Positions 1 through 11,816 are shown, numbered from the stretch's first letter. The stretch: DNA of 64,000 bases from Euglena gracilis (GCA_039621445.1 CP154955.1:18642691-18706690); one strand, 5' to 3'. The notes: a model not told the origin generated them from the sequence alone. Numbers and translations: made by a program.

Positions 1-767
1 CCGGGTTATATGGGGGGGTCAACGAAGGGGTGGGTGCGCGCTTATTAAGAGCTCAGCACTATTCAAAACCTGGTCCTGACCACCCCCCTGTATATCAAGG
101 GGGGACTCCAAGCTAAAGCCATGAGACCCACTTAAGAAAGAACCCTGGACACCGATTGCTGGCCAGGCCACTACGTCGACGCAGGGCAAGCGGCGGCAAA
201 AGTGGGGTGGGTGGCCGGCCAGCCACAGCTAGATGGGAATCACGCCTCGGAACCCATCACTGCAAGCCATGGCTGGAGGAGGCAGGCTGTTGTTCAATAA
301 CTGGGGGGAGTGCACCGGCCAGGGCTCGTCCATTGGGACTGCATTGGGGGGGGAGGGTGGATCTTCTTAATCCCAAATTGCGCCATAAATTGCTTGCCCT
401 CCAACCCCAGGGAGACGCAAAATATGTGCAGTTGAAAAACTGCAAAGAAAAGGCAAGCGAAACTGCAGATACAATGAAAACGATTTTTTTGGAGCTTAGA
501 GAATTTGCTTCAAAAAATCTCACTGGAAATAAAAAAGTGAAATGTAAATGCACAAGGTGGCACCTGCTTGAGGACCGTAAAGACAGAACCCTCTCCAAAA
601 TGTTGCATCCCAAAACCCCAAGAATGCATTTTCGGGCGATTTGAGAATATCTGGAGGTTGTCGTTTGGTTGGGCCCTCCAGAGTTGATCTGCATCCCGGA
701 AGCTGGCTTTGGGAGGGGGGCAAATCGCCCACAGGGTTTAGATATCTGAAGCCACAAAAGAACAAAC
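1..767. other. Intergenic or intronic sequence, no gene seen
   Basis: No exon with strong third-position GC and splice sites is visible here. The start carries a short G-run phrase (TTATATGGGGGGG) that recurs near 46.2 kb. The AAGAACCCTGG phrase near 140 recurs beside other G-run elements in the window. The stretch 400-620 is AT-rich with no convincing signal on either strand. Confidence 0.5.
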
Positions 768-3700
768 GGCAGCCTGGGCCCAGCTGTCTCCGCTGTCCTC
801 CAGGGTCGGGTCCACCTCCCACTCCCACCCCGGCAGCGGTGTGGCAGTGGTCAGCAGCTCCCAGCGGGCCACCTTGCCGGCCTCCGCCTCCGTCAGGGAC
901 CGGTGGCGGCGGGGCCGCGCACCGGGGCACGACGGGCAGGGAACCAAGCGTATATAACATATATATGTATTTATTTATATGTGTACATATACACACACAT
1001 ACACACACATACACAGGCCGCCCTCCTTCCATACATATATATACATATGTATGTAGACAAAAAATGTACATATAGATGTATATTTTTTTCCTGCTCTTGG
1101 TCGGGGACAGAATCGAGCTTGAATGAGGGGTAAGGCTTGGGCAAGAAGGGAGGTGCTGCATGAATACGGGAGGGAGAGAAGGATGGAGCGAGTCAGTGCT
1201 TCCTCCCCCCTCACATTGGCTAGTGCCCTGACAACCTCCTGTGATGAGAAGTTAACCCCCCCCCCAAATAATAACCCCCGGGGTATTATTTTTCCGTCCG
1301 AAGTCCCGGCTTGAAGGGGGAGGGGGTTATTTGGGGGGGGGGGGTATTATTTCCCAAAAATTTTCGAAATTTTTCGAAGTTCCGTAGGAGCAAAAAATAG
1401 CGCCAAAAACCCCCTTTGGGGTCATTTTTGTACTTCTCAAGGAATTTAGCATTTTTTTGGAGGCCATGTGATCCAGAAAAATCCATTTTTTTTCGTAATT
1501 TGTTGTAAGAAATTGTGATTTTTACCTACATTTTCAGGTCAAAAATCCGGGCATCAGCCCGAAACCGGGGGGTGATTATTTCGGCGGCCGAAGTCGGACC
1601 CCGAGGGGGGGGGGGTATTATTTGGGGGGGGGGGATTATTCGGGGGGAGGGTTTACCCGGCACTGGGCACCCTGTGCATAAATGAAGAGAAAGAGATCCG
1701 GAAAAAGAGAGGTCAGCGAGCAAGCACGGGAGGGAGGGCAAAGCCGGGGAGCAGGCGAAGCCGCCACAAACCCCAGCCACCCCCACTCCCACCCCCCGGC
1801 CTGCCCGAGCCGCCCAGCCCCGGGCAGGCGTGTCCGTCCCGCTTCATGGCGTACAGCGCGGCGTTGATCACCTTCAACGGCTGCGGCTCGCCCTTCGCGG
1901 CGCACAGCGCCAGCACCTCCTTTGCCGTGAGGGGCCGCCCCTCCTCCGCCAGCACAAGGGAGATGAGGCGCCGCGTCACTTCCCCAGCAGGGCAGGGCGG
2001 GAGGACGGGGGCAGGCAGAAGTTACCGACCCGGGGGGGGCAGGGATGTACGGGAAAGCCTGGGGGGGGGGGTTGGACCCCCCACCCGGGAAGTGGGGGGT
2101 CGACCCCCCCCACCACCAGGATGGGGTGGGGGAGGTGGTCGACCCCCCCCCCAACCACCACCCATAGGGTTGCGGGGATTCCCACACAGCCCTGGGCCTG
2201 GGGGTGGTGGAAAGGTCGGGGCGGAAACTCGTCGAAAAATGGATCGTCGGGCCTTTCGGCGCCAAATGCGCCGAAGTGCCTTGGCCAAACTGGACACTTT
2301 GGCAAGGGGCCCTTCCCCCACGGGGTTCCCGCTGAGCCCTGGCCCCCAGTGCTCTCCCGCTCCCGCCCCGTGCCGAGCAGCGGCTCCTCACAGTTGGCTC
2401 CACGGAGCCGCCGCCGCCACAAATGGTGTGTTCATTTTGTGCTCATTTTCACCGGCGGTGGGTGTCACGTTGGATTACCACTTCAGTCAAACTGCCGCCG
2501 TCCAGCAGGGGTTACGGAGCACCCTCGAGTGCTGTTCAAAGATGCTCCATTTGTGCAACAAAAAAAATATGTGTGACAGACTCCAAATTGTTTCAAAAAA
2601 TGGGTTGTTTGTGGGTGAACAGTCGCAAATTTTGGTGGGCAAACTCCAAAAATACTGGTGGCAAATTGTCAATCTTGGGTGGATAATTCCTGACTGATGG
2701 CGGTAAATCCTAATTTTGGTCAGGATGTCCGGTTCTCCAGCATTCTCAAACGTGCTCAAGCATGGTCCGGAGGTGGTTCTGAGCCTACTCAGATTTTTGG
2801 CGGTGGGTCATCAAGATGTTTCAGTCTGCTCCCGTGAGAACGGTGGACTTTGAGGGTCCGCTGAGGTCCCCACGGCGGACCCCTGCATACCTCCCAGGGG
2901 GCCGGCGTAGCCCGGTGGGTGCCAGAACGGGAACAGGTTGCGGCTGTTGGTCGGCGTGGTGTTCTCCAGCCGGCCGTCTTTTGGGGGCGGCGCACCTCGC
3001 CGGGCAGGGGCTGAGACAAGGCATGCGAGCACCGTCACCACCAAGCAACCCCAAAAGAGTCTCAGGAAAGAGGCCTGCCCCAGCCCATACAATTGCTTAC
3101 CGACCCCCGGGCGGGAGAGGGGGGGGGGTCACTCCACTTTTTTAAAAACCAGTCAGTCACTCATTTTCAAAAAACCAGCCAGTCACTACCCCCCCCGGGG
3201 GGGGGGGGGGTCGGCCACTCAGAAAAATGGCCACTTTCCAGTCACTTTAGGCCATTTTAGGCGCAAAAAAAAATTCCGGCGCCTTCGGCGCCGGGGTCAC
3301 TCAAGCCACTTTTGCCCACTCCTGGCCGACCCCCCCCCGGGGGGGGGGGCGAGGGGGTCCGGGCAAAAAAACAAGTCAGTTACTCTGAAAAAACCAGTCA
3401 CCCCCCCCCGGGGGTGGGTCAGTCAGTGCTTAAGCAATTGCCTGCCCCAGCCACTCGCAACCAGGACCGGACACCTTCCGCTTTTGACAGGGAAGACAGT
3501 GCCAAGAACCCTGACAGTGGAACCCTGACACTGGAAGGCATGCTCCACAAAAATGTTTGTGTGAATGTTTGGTGATGCAAATGTTTCGCACAATGCCAAT
3601 GCCCACATCCCAGGGAAATGAGGAATGCCGGGCAGAAGAGCGAACAGGGCAGCTTGGACCTGGAGGAAGGGAAGCAGCAAGGACAACCCCTTTGTGCCAA

Positions 3701-6700
3701 AATTCTTCTTCGCTCTTCAAACTCGCTTGGCATCGTCCATCTGATTTGGATCGTAGGGGTTTGAAACTCTCAGAAAGGTTAAGGATTCACCTGGGTTGAA
3801 GAACTACCAAACGCAGAAGGCAAATGCAAAGCAGAATGCAAAAGGGGTGTCTCAAACGCAGGCAAAGAAGCGACAAGACGAGGAGCCAGCTTTGGCTGTG
3901 GATTCTGTGAAACACCAAAAGAACCTAAAGAGACTCAGCATTTGTCTTCTGGGACTGTTCCAAGCAGCATCAAAAACATGTCAAAAAAATTGGGCAAAAC
4001 GAGCAAAATATGCCCAAAAACTGGTCAACTGGTCAGGGAGGGTCCCACCTGTTTCCGCGTCACCCCAGCGGGGCACATCTGGAGGTACACGGTGTGCCGC
4101 TTGCCGGGGTGCTGCGTGACGTGGCGGTGCACCTCCTCCTTCAGCTCCTGGAACGTCATAGGGCGGGAGGTGGCAGACAATGCTGGGGTTCCGGTGGCTG
4201 CGACCCGATTCAAGTCTCGACGTCAGAGAGAGGCCAAAAGCCTGACGCACACTTCCAATAATGGAACAATGTTCAAATCCCCATGGCCTGGGTCTTTGAG
4301 AAGCCCACCTTCCCATGCATGCCGAGATTAATTTGAGGTTCCAAACGTTTTGGTGTATTATTATCTAGAGGCATGTATTCAGTCGCACACAAAAAATATG
4401 TTTGTTGATTTCGATCCGATTTGTTGGTTCATTCCATTCCTCTTCAAAGGTATGCTCTTCTGCGAGGCTTGCCGGGGACGTGGGAAGCAAATACCGCCCC
4501 CCCCCCCGCCCGTCTCACACAGATGGACCCCCGGGCCCCCAAAGCCCCAGGCGGCGCCCCGTCGTCGGCCCAGTCGTCCGGGGTGGGGGCCCAGCCCTCC
4601 TCCAGCTCCTCCGCGAGGGGACCGGCGGCGGCACCTGCCCTCGGCGGGGCCGCGTCCAGCAGCTGCAGCGCCTGCAGCTGCTGCAGGGCGTGGGCAGCGC
4701 AGCGGTGCTCGGCCTCCCGCTTGGTGCGGGCGCAGCCTGGGGGAGAGGGCACAAGAGCAGCACCGGGGCACAAGGGTGTAGACCCCCCAGGAACCACACC
4801 AAACACATAAGGTGTGGGACTCACCCCACAAATTATGCACAAAAACTGGTGTGTTTTATGTTTTTCAAGGGAAAAATGATGGAGAAAACCAGAAAACGGA
4901 CTCCGGCCCGACACATCCCAGGTATTTCAGGTGCCAAATTTTGTCTTCTTGTGACGCAGTACTGTTGCAGAAAAAGCGTCCAACAGTCACAGGTCTTTGC
5001 ACGCCATAATTCAATACACTTATCTGCCAAACGGATGAGGCCAAAAAAAAAAACAGGCCATGTGGGCCGGGGAACAGCAGTACAAACGTGTGTCCCCACA
5101 GCGCTGGAATTACACCGGAGTTACTCACCCAGCCAGGGGGAGCAACTCAAGAGCACTGGTGCAAGGGCCCTAGCCACTCACCACACAAACTGGGCCAGAA
5201 GCGAAGTTGGCGCCGGCCATGAACAGACAAGAAGCCTAAGTGCAACTGAAGGGGGGAGGGATGGGTCGGGGCAGCCGGAGGTGCGGGTGGGCCGGCCACG
5301 GCGGGGGTGGAAGGGCCCGCCCCACCAAATGATCGGGACGGGGACCCAAGGCGAAGCCAGCTTCTCGTTAAGAACCCTGGGGGGCTTGTGCAGTGGGGTG
5401 ACTGCCGCTGGGCTCAAGCCAGGCCCAGTGTCCAATTTGGCCATCTTTGGGCCACACCCCAAAACCCAATGTACCCCCCCGGGTCAAAGTGACTCCCAGG
5501 TCTCTCATTTTTTGTGCGCATGTTGACCCAACCCTCTCCCTTTCATTGACAACATCCCTACATCCTAACATCACTCCCTTTGATTGACCAAGATTATTGA
5601 GGTGTGTTTACATTTACGGCATTTCAAGGTTTTTGTGGGGCTGGGATTGGAGGGTGGGGAGAGGCGAATTTGTCAGTGGCGCCAAGAAAACTTAGATGTT
5701 CTGTTAATGAAACGGATAGGGTTAGCTCGAAATGCACAGAAAAGGGAGGTGAGAGACAAAGGGAGTGATGCTGTTGATGGCAAGGTTAGGGTTAGGTTGG
5801 CATACAAAAAAATAATATCTGGTTATCTCAAAATGCCTTAAAATGCCTGAAAATGCAAGGGGGAAATGCTGATCCTTTGGGCGGCATATTGCAAAAAAAA
5901 AATTGCCACCCACACCAACCCTCCCCCCTCACCCCCCCACAACCCCCCCACAACCCACCCACAAAATCCCTTATTTACGCATGTCGTACCGAACCCTGTC
6001 AAATCCCTCATTCGTGCATGTGGCCACTGTGGTTGGAATGGTGGTGGCCATGGTGGCCTCGGTTACAGCCCGCCAGACTGTATCAGTGTGCAGTCAGCCA
6101 CAAAATACAGCAGGATTGATGGGATTTGAACCCACGACCTCAGGTGCACCGAAGGCATGCTCACTTCATTGCAATCGCTATACATATTCTCGTGAGACTC
6201 GGATCATTGCGTTGCCAGATGAACACACAAAGAAAAAAACGTCGGATTTTCTTTGCGAGGTTGCTGAAAATGTTCATTTGTCCCTCGCTGTTTCTGGTCA
6301 CCTCCTGTGGCAACAACAACGCAAGTGTCCATTGGTGGTTGGAAACGTAGCTGACCGCAGCCGACGCTGCCAGCTGCAGCCAACGAGAAATCGAACGGAG
6401 TTATAACTGGCACTGGCGATTAAGGGACAGGATAGGTTGGATTTTGGTCAGCCGCGGCCAGCCACAGCCAACCGCGGCCAGCTGTGGTCGACTACAGCTG
6501 ATCTGACCACTGGACAAGAGAGAATTTGGGAAGAATGAGACACACCCACCACTATGACGGGGGTGTCCGCCGCGGGGAAGGAGGTGGGCAGCAGGACGGT
6601 GGTGGTGAAGGTCGGCAGGTGCCGGGGGCCGGACTGCACGGTGGAGTACGCTGGACCCTCGGGGTGCCCGACCCGGTGGAACCACTCGTGGCCGGCAGGC

Positions 6701-6747
6701 GGTCCAAGGAGTGACACGCAACCTACCGTCGGTGGATGCAGTACACA
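768..6747 (-). CDS. Double-stranded-RNA-binding protein, multi-exon, ends uncertain
   Basis: Exons, 5' to 3' on the minus strand: 6747-6546, 4736-4519, 4147-4049, 3010-2891, 1978-1793 and 887-768. The first two join in phase to give a double-stranded-RNA-binding motif split by an intron: PAYSTVQSGPRHLPTF, then VIVVG, then CARTKREAEHRCAAHALQQL. This matches the family pattern GP-x-H-x3-F followed by a basic KREA...AA..AL..L helix. The 4736 exon then becomes acidic and proline-rich. The 4147 exon (ELKEEVHRHVTQ...) follows in phase. Exons 3010 and 1978 also join in phase; the latter (LISLVLAEEGRPLTAKEVL) looks like a small winged-helix domain, an inference. The 887 exon has PLPGWEWEVDP, slightly like a dysferlin-type motif. 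Phase does not match between 4049 and 3010 or between 1793 and 887, so exons are missing or two genes are present. No start or stop codon was identified. Confidence 0.55.
945..1090. repeat. TA/CA-rich microsatellite
   Basis: Alternating TATATG, CATACACACA and TATATATACATATG tracts. It is simple sequence between the 887-768 and 1978-1793 exons. Confidence 0.8.
1255..1660. repeat. C/G-run element, AAATAATAA family, copy 1
   Basis: The left side has a C-run followed by AAATAATAACCCC. The right side has GGTATTATTTGGGGG and similar words, the inverted complement. Between them lie phrases such as TCCGAAGTCCCGG and GGCCGAAGTCGGACCCC, with an A/T-rich centre. The same words recur near 27.4, 53.1-53.5 and 56.25-56.65 kb, so this is an interspersed family. 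No coding capacity is seen. Confidence 0.7.
2035..2165. repeat. GC-rich inverted repeats with GGTCGACCCCCC
   Basis: Repeated inverted phrases (GGTTGGACCCCCC, GGGGGGTCGACCCCCC, GGTGGTCGACCCCCC) can fold on each other. The block lies in the intron between the 3010-2891 and 1978-1793 exons. Confidence 0.6.
3105..3425. repeat. C/G-run element, CAGTCACT family, with GGCGCC hairpin
   Basis: Repeated CCAGTCAGTCACT and AACCAGTCAC words sit beside CCCCCCGGGGGG runs and GGTCGGCC/GGCCGACC inverted pairs. The centre carries the hairpin CCGGCGCCTTCGGCGCCGG at about 3280 after an A-run. It shows the C-run, word, hairpin, G-run layout seen across the window. Confidence 0.65.
6109..6187 (-). tRNA. Degenerate tRNA or tRNA-derived SINE head
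   Basis: On the minus strand, TAGCGATTGCAATGAAGTGA resembles an A box (D arm) and GGTCGTGGGTTCAAATCCC is a good B box with T stem and loop, followed by a plausible 3' acceptor strand. The 5' acceptor strand pairs poorly and no clean 7-base anticodon loop with T33 can be drawn. It is therefore more likely a tRNA pseudogene or the head of a SINE than a working tRNA. I could not assign an anticodon. Confidence 0.45.
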
Positions 6748-7184
6748 CTGCACTGCAAGCGCACCCCATTTAATTCCATCAACAAAAGTCAGCCTCCCCC
6801 TGCTGCTGGAGGCGGCGCTTGCCGCAAGCGCACCTGCTCAAAAGTTCTGCAGGGTATGCATTTGTGTCTTCCTGCCTGCCTGCCTGCTTGCCTTTGCCTG
6901 TCTGCTTCTGCTTGCCACCTTCAGCGTCCTTGATCTGGCGACTGAACATGCCTATCCCCCCCCCGGAAACTGCACAGAGACAAGAGACAGGTCCCTCTAC
7001 GGAGAGGTCAGTGGGTGGAGGACAGTTTCCCACGCAGAGGAGAAAATTGACATTTTCAACTCATGGTGATAAAAAAAATACCCACCTCCCTGTGAATTCT
7101 TAATGTCCCTCCATATATGTATGTATGTACACATGTGCGTATGCATGTATGTTTGTATGTATGTGTGTGCGTGTGTACGCAAGG

Positions 7185-7362
7185 GTGGATGCATGCATGC
7201 ATGCATGCATGCATGCATGCATGCATGCATGGATGGACGGACGGACGGACGGATGGATGGATGGATGGATGGATGGATGGATGGATGGATGGATGGATGG
7301 ATGGATGGATGGATGGATGGATGGATGGATGGATGGATGGATGGATGGATGGATGGATGGAT
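7185..7362. repeat. (ATGC)n then (GGAT)n microsatellite
   Basis: About ten units of GCAT pass into GGAC and then about thirty units of GGAT. The tract is open in all frames and produces long artificial ORFs (MDGWMDGW and MHACMHAC on one strand, HPSIHPSI on the other). These are not genes. Confidence 0.95.
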
Positions 7363-7698
7363 GAAGCTCACAAAAAGGGCAATAAATTGGCGAGTCAAGG
7401 GCCTCCCATCACAACTATTTGTGTGTGTAGTTTGAAGTATTATTTTTGGACATATTTGAAACTCAAGCTTAAATATGTCACACAAAAATATGTTCAATCG
7501 TGGTTCAAAATGTTACTGATGAAGAAACACAACGAGCACTTGGAATACTTGGTTTCAAAAAAAAATAACCCCCTAATTGAACTCCCTCGCGGTGTTGAGA
7601 CCAGAACATAGAAACAGGCATGCATAGGTTGCACACACCAGTGCAACTATGCATGCATATGGATGCATGTGTTTACACATAAACCAATGCACAAAGCA

Positions 7699-9393
7699 CT
7701 AAAACTGCTCCTTGAAAGCCTGGGAGAGCTTCATCTTGCACAGGAGGTCCTTCTCCCCAAGATCTCCACCGACCTGCTGTGGTGGAAGGAGGGTTGGACC
7801 TGAGATGACGACGGGAGCATGGATTCAAATAGATGATGACCACTGAGGGGCACTATTCCGGGGTACAAACCCACCTACCCAGAAGATAACCACATAACCC
7901 TCCCCCCCCCCCGCGCGCCGACCAAGCAAAAATCCAAAAACAAGACCCTCTCAAATTATACACCCCTGACGACGCAAAGTGCCAAGAAGTTGAAAAACTT
8001 CCCAAGAGTTTTTCCAAAAAACCAATTTTAGACACAAAGATGAAGCAAAATGCGCCATTTCGATATTTAAAAAAAAAGTATGGGAACTTTCAAAATTATA
8101 CCAATATGGGCAAGAAGTGCCCATATTGCCCCGGAGGAAAACCTTTGATTGTTTGGAACACAAAAAAATCTATTCACATTTACCACCCAGTCTCGAAAGC
8201 ACCCCTTTCGAGAGGCGAGGGGGACTCTGGGGTTTAGGGAATCCAGGGGCGGGTGCCGGGCCCCGGGTGGGAGCCATTGGGCTGGCGTGGGGAGGGGTCA
8301 CTGGGGCAGGGGTGGGCAGGAAGGCGACGTGTTGGGGCACGAGGGGGACGGGGAGGGGAAGTGGGGCCAGGGGGCTGGGGGCCAAGGGACGAGGAGGGCC
8401 AGCCACACAGGGCGGAGCTGGCAATGTTAGCTGGGGGAGGGAAGCGTTGGGAAGGGTGGGGAGGGGCTGCGCAGCTCAGGCAACATTGACCCTCAAAAAC
8501 GCGACACAACAAAAACACAACAAAAAACGCAAACCACACAACAAACCACACAACAAACACAAACACAAATAAACATAAAAAAACACAACAAACACAACCA
8601 CAACCACAACAAACACACAACAAGCACACAACAAACACAAAAAAAACACAAAAAAACACAAAAAAGTAAAGGAAAACACAAAAAAATGTGTTTGTGCTCC
8701 CCCCCAGGCCATGTCGTGAACCACAGCAGAGGACCTCACCCCATCGAACGGGTTCCTTGGGTCTTGAATGTGTCCCAAACAAACAATGAGCAAATGCATG
8801 TGATGGGCAAGCATACAAAGCTCCAGGGCGCGAAAGTGCACGAAAGTTCCCTGTAAATGCGCCCAAATCCACTGTCAGATGAAAACTGCGAGAATTCTGA
8901 TGAAAGGGGTCAAGTTTAATACCTCCCCCTCCCTTGTCCAACGACCACTAAATATCGTTACTGACCAGGGGTGCGGTCGCTATTTTGGCCAAATATCGCT
9001 ACTGATCGGTGGGTGGTCGTTAGGCAAGGCCGGGGTCAAAAAGGCGAATCACCTGGAAAAATATTGCTACTGACCGGGGGGGGGGGGGTTGTTGGACAAG
9101 GGGGGGGGGAGGTAATAAGTAATATTCTACAGCACAGAGCATGGACCAGACTCCTCGGTGGAAGCCGGGATACAGTTCAGGATGACAGAAATTGAAACTG
9201 AGCAACGTGTGACATGCCTGCGGGGCCCAATAAGAAACCCCCGCCAAATCCCCGCCCCAACTCCGTGCCTGGCCAGCCCTCTGGGGGAGAAGGGGACCAC
9301 GAAGGGGGCGGCAGGAGCCGCGGCCCGGCCGTCCGGGGCCCCGCCGGCGGCCGCGCCGACCCACAGCGCCACGGCGGACAGCGGGCCCCACAT
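7699..9393 (-). CDS. Small proline-rich secreted or membrane-anchored protein, three exons
   Basis: Exons 9393-9301, 8430-8203 and 7776-7699 all join at phase 0. The first begins with ATG and has a hydrophobic start (MWGPLSAVALWVGAAAGG) that could be a signal peptide or anchor; its third positions are almost all G or C. The second follows a strong pyrimidine-tract acceptor and is proline-rich (PLAPLPLPVPLVPQ, then repeated PTPAP and PAPAP), which suggests an extracellular or linker region. Its donor is ambiguous: GT sites at PQH|V and after LSKG keep the same phase. The third encodes QVGGDLGEKDLLCK...FKEQF and a TAG stop. The total is about 130 residues. I recognise no family. Alternatives are a missed exon between 9.3 and 8.4 kb or a different initiator. 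Confidence 0.55.
8475..8695 (+). repeat. GCAACATGGACCCTC family, 5' part only
   Basis: It opens with GCAACATTGACCCTCAAAAA and a CGCGACACAACAAAAACACA stretch, then runs into a long A/C-only tract (ACAAACACAAC and similar). The same opening occurs at about 34.57, 53.78 and 61.49 kb, where the family continues further. The A/C tract is open on the minus strand, which gives spurious CVCVF-type ORFs. Confidence 0.7.
8920..9114. mobile_element. TIR element 1 (TACCTCCCC...GGGGAGGTA), GTCGTTGG word
   Basis: The left end is TACCTCCCC, a short C-run, then TTGTCCAACGACC. The right end is GGTTGTTGGACAA, a G-run, then GGGGAGGTA. Internal phrases (CGTTACTGACC, CGCTACTGATCGG, TTGCTACTGACCGG) repeat three times. 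The element is about 195 bp with no coding capacity. It shares its outer ends with elements at 13.8 and 23.8 kb although the interiors differ. It resembles a MITE, that is, a small non-autonomous DNA transposon. Confidence 0.6.
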
Positions 9394-10449
9394 GGAGCCC
9401 CACGCGCACCGCCAGGGCCGGGCTCAGGGACCCGGCAGGCTGCGCGAGACACCGGGCTGGGAGGTTGGGGGGTTGCCCGCCCCCGCGGGTTGGGGGACTC
9501 ATATCGGGGGCCGTGTGAAAATCGGAGCGACGGGTGGTGTTCTTCTTCCTTGGGAACGAGCTGCATTCCAATGTGGGAGGGCGGGGTGGGGGGAAGACAC
9601 AGCCTATGGTCCTCCCTAGGCCCCCTCCAAAAGATTCAGCTATTCCTGATCAGTGCTGGTCCCCACAAAGTCGATCCCGGGGGTGTGGCCGGGGGGGAAG
9701 GCCACGAATGGGATTGGGATCCGGCGGCTCTTGGCCCCTCAGCGGCAGCGGGAGTTGGACAGTCAGCCCGGCCCTGCCCCCGGCATGTCACAGGCCACCA
9801 GGGTGGGCAAAGGGACATCCACCGCCGGGAACAGCCGGGGGTCGGCGGCAGGGCATCCCTGTGAATGGCGTTTGGGGGGGGGGGGTTGGCGCTGTGGTCC
9901 TGACCTTTCCGACCCTGTCGCACATGGCAGCGGGGGCAGAAAGGAAACGGGAGAGTCAGGAAAGAAATCCACTTGGCAGCCCTCATTTGCTGCTGAAGTG
10001 ATCGTGGGGCAGCAGGGAGGGCATCGATTCCGTCACAGTGAGGGACGATGAGGCAGGCACCACCCATTCAATTGCAACCGGTGGTGAAGCAAGGGCAAAA
10101 GGTGGAAGCTGAGGAAACCGTTTGCTTGGTTGTGGGCGGAGGACCCACACAGCCACACTCTCGCAGGGCGCCCTGGACCGGGACAACTGCGATACCTTTG
10201 CCGCCCGTGGCACAGGATGAGGCTGACGGCTGCAGGCGAGGTGGGCTGCTTTTCTGCTTTTCTGCTTTGCAGTGGATGCACGAGTCCAGGGTCCGACCCC
10301 GACTTTGACGGCAGTCGGAATTGCCAGTCCAGACCGACCCTCACCGATGAGACGCATTCCCGTCCCTGTCAGATGACTACCCCCCCCACCCCGGAAACTG
10401 TCACCTATCAAGTCAGCGAGTACAGAGGTAGGTGACAGGTCCCGAGAGT

Positions 10450-10575
10450 GACAGCCCAAAAATGGGTGGGTAACACAAGGGATTTTGTTTATTTTGGGGC
10501 CGGTTGGGCGACCAGTTGGGCAACAAAAGGGATTTGCCCCCCAAAACGGGTGGGTAACACAAGGGATTTTGTTAT
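10450..10575. repeat. AACACAAGGGATTTTGTT phrase repeat
   Basis: GGGTAACACAAGGGATTTTG occurs twice and a shorter CAACAAAAGGGATTTGCCCC once within 125 bases. The reverse complement of the core (AACAAAATCCCTT) is the repeated phrase inside the 41.7-42.85 kb element, so the two loci share a repeat word. Confidence 0.6.
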
Positions 10576-10939
10576 GGTCGTGGACTGAGGCCCGACGCCT
10601 GCCCTGTATATCGTGGAGTGGAACACGAAATACAGTGCACGCGTTGACCCCCCCCGGCGCCTAGGTCAGCGAGTACAGGGCTTAGGCGACAGTACCGCGG
10701 AGGACAGTTTCTCAGGGGGTCATTTCGCTTTGGTGCTGCTGCAGAACGCCTGAGCAGTCGGGTGGGAAAGCGGGGGGGGGGGGGCTTTGAGAACTAAAAA
10801 AAAGGCAACCCGCTGGGGCTGGAGGTGGCTGGGCAGGACGTGCATCAGGGGGGACGCGTGCTGGGTGTGAGCCATCGGGGTCCGGACTGGAGGAGGGAAG
10901 TGGAATGGAAAATGGAACGTTGATGGCCCCCAGGGCACA

Positions 10940-11400
10940 TGGACACTGGATATCGGCCCATATCGGCCATATCGAAATTATCGATTTTATCGCGTCCGGA
11001 AAAAAATATCGGGAAATATTGGCTTCATCGGGGTCAAAGTGTTCAAAATAGCCCAGAGCATCCAAAGTGGTCCTGGGCATTGGCTCGAAGTAACCCAAAC
11101 TGGCCGAAAATAGGCCTAAAGTGGCCAAAGTTGCCCAAAATGTCCCTAAGTGCTTTAAAGTTGCCCAAATTGGATCAAAACAGGATGCAATGAAAGGGGG
11201 GGGGCAATGCCAAAAACGGTCCAAAGCGGCCTAAAGTAACCCAAACCGGCCTCAAATTGCCAAAACGGGTCAGAAAAAAATGGGCCAAAGGTGGTTTAAA
11301 ATGAGCTAAAATGGCACAAGGGTGGCCCTCAATTTTTCCTCCACATCGGTTTTATTGGATTTTTTGAGGATATCAGGGTGGGGTCAATGTATCGGGTTTT
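10940..11400. repeat. TATCGG-rich and CCCAAANTGG-rich repeat
   Basis: TATCGG, ATCGAAATTATCGA and related words recur, then many degenerate CCAAANTGG, CCTAAAGTNNCC and CCAAAGTTGCCC units, ending again with ATATCAGG, TATCGGG and a C-run. It looks like an element with TATCG-type ends around a degenerate short-period interior. Confidence 0.5.
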
Positions 11401-11756
11401 ATCGGGACCCCCCCCCCAAATCCATCCTTGCCCAGGGGGCAGGGAGAAGTCCTTCAGCCATGTGCCAAACTTCGGGCTCTTGCCCTTCTGTCTAAATTGG
11501 CTTATATGATGGTAGCAGGGCACTTGTGGGACCACCCACCGTGGGTCGGACCAGCGATCCGGCTCAGAGGGTGGAAAAAATGGCTGGCCGGAACAAGGCA
11601 GCTGACTGGGCGGTAAATCAGAACCCTGTCCGACAGCTGTGGCCCCTCACCCGAAAAAAAAAGGAATGAGTGTGAATAATTGTCAAAACACATAAGGGTG
11701 CAAAAGGAAAATCAATTTTGAGAGACAAATATGTTCACTTTTCTCCTTGTGCAGTG

Positions 11757-11816
11757 TCAGCAGGCCCAAAAATAAGCACCGGCGTAGTGCATGTCCCCGT
11801 GCAATGCTTCCTTGTC
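11757..11816 (-). CDS. Terminal exon of an unidentified gene
   Basis: A strong acceptor (TTTTCCCTTGTAG) is followed in phase 0 by nineteen codons, DKEALHGDMHYAGAYFWAC, and a TGA stop at 11757-11759. Codons mostly end in G or C. The upstream exons are not certain. The nearest candidates on the same strand are 19559-19451, which ends in matching phase 0, 20520-20404, and possibly the coiled-coil gene ending near 21.6 kb. Such a short exon could be chance, but acceptor, frame and stop agree. Confidence 0.4.
   Translation of the reverse strand, partial: DKEALHGDMHYAGAYFWAC

Larger units (their letters stand above)
9394..11756. other. Intergenic region, no firm gene
   Basis: Some GC-rich patches (9.69-9.80, 10.07-10.33 and 11.42-11.50 kb) could hide exons on the minus strand, for example a stretch reading KGKSPKFGTWLKDF at about 11.47 kb. 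None has a convincing pair of splice sites in phase with neighbours. Repeats at 10.45-10.58 and 10.94-11.40 kb are listed separately. Confidence 0.4.

Noticed and set aside
5178-5282. Possible exon (minus) with a GTGAGT donor and MAGANFASGPVCV frame
   Set aside because: Its length (64 bases between plausible sites) breaks the phase of the double-stranded-RNA-binding motif that joins well without it.
7185-7364. ORFs reading MDGW and HPSI repeats
   Set aside because: These are translations of the (GGAT)n microsatellite, open in all frames with no flanking coding signal.
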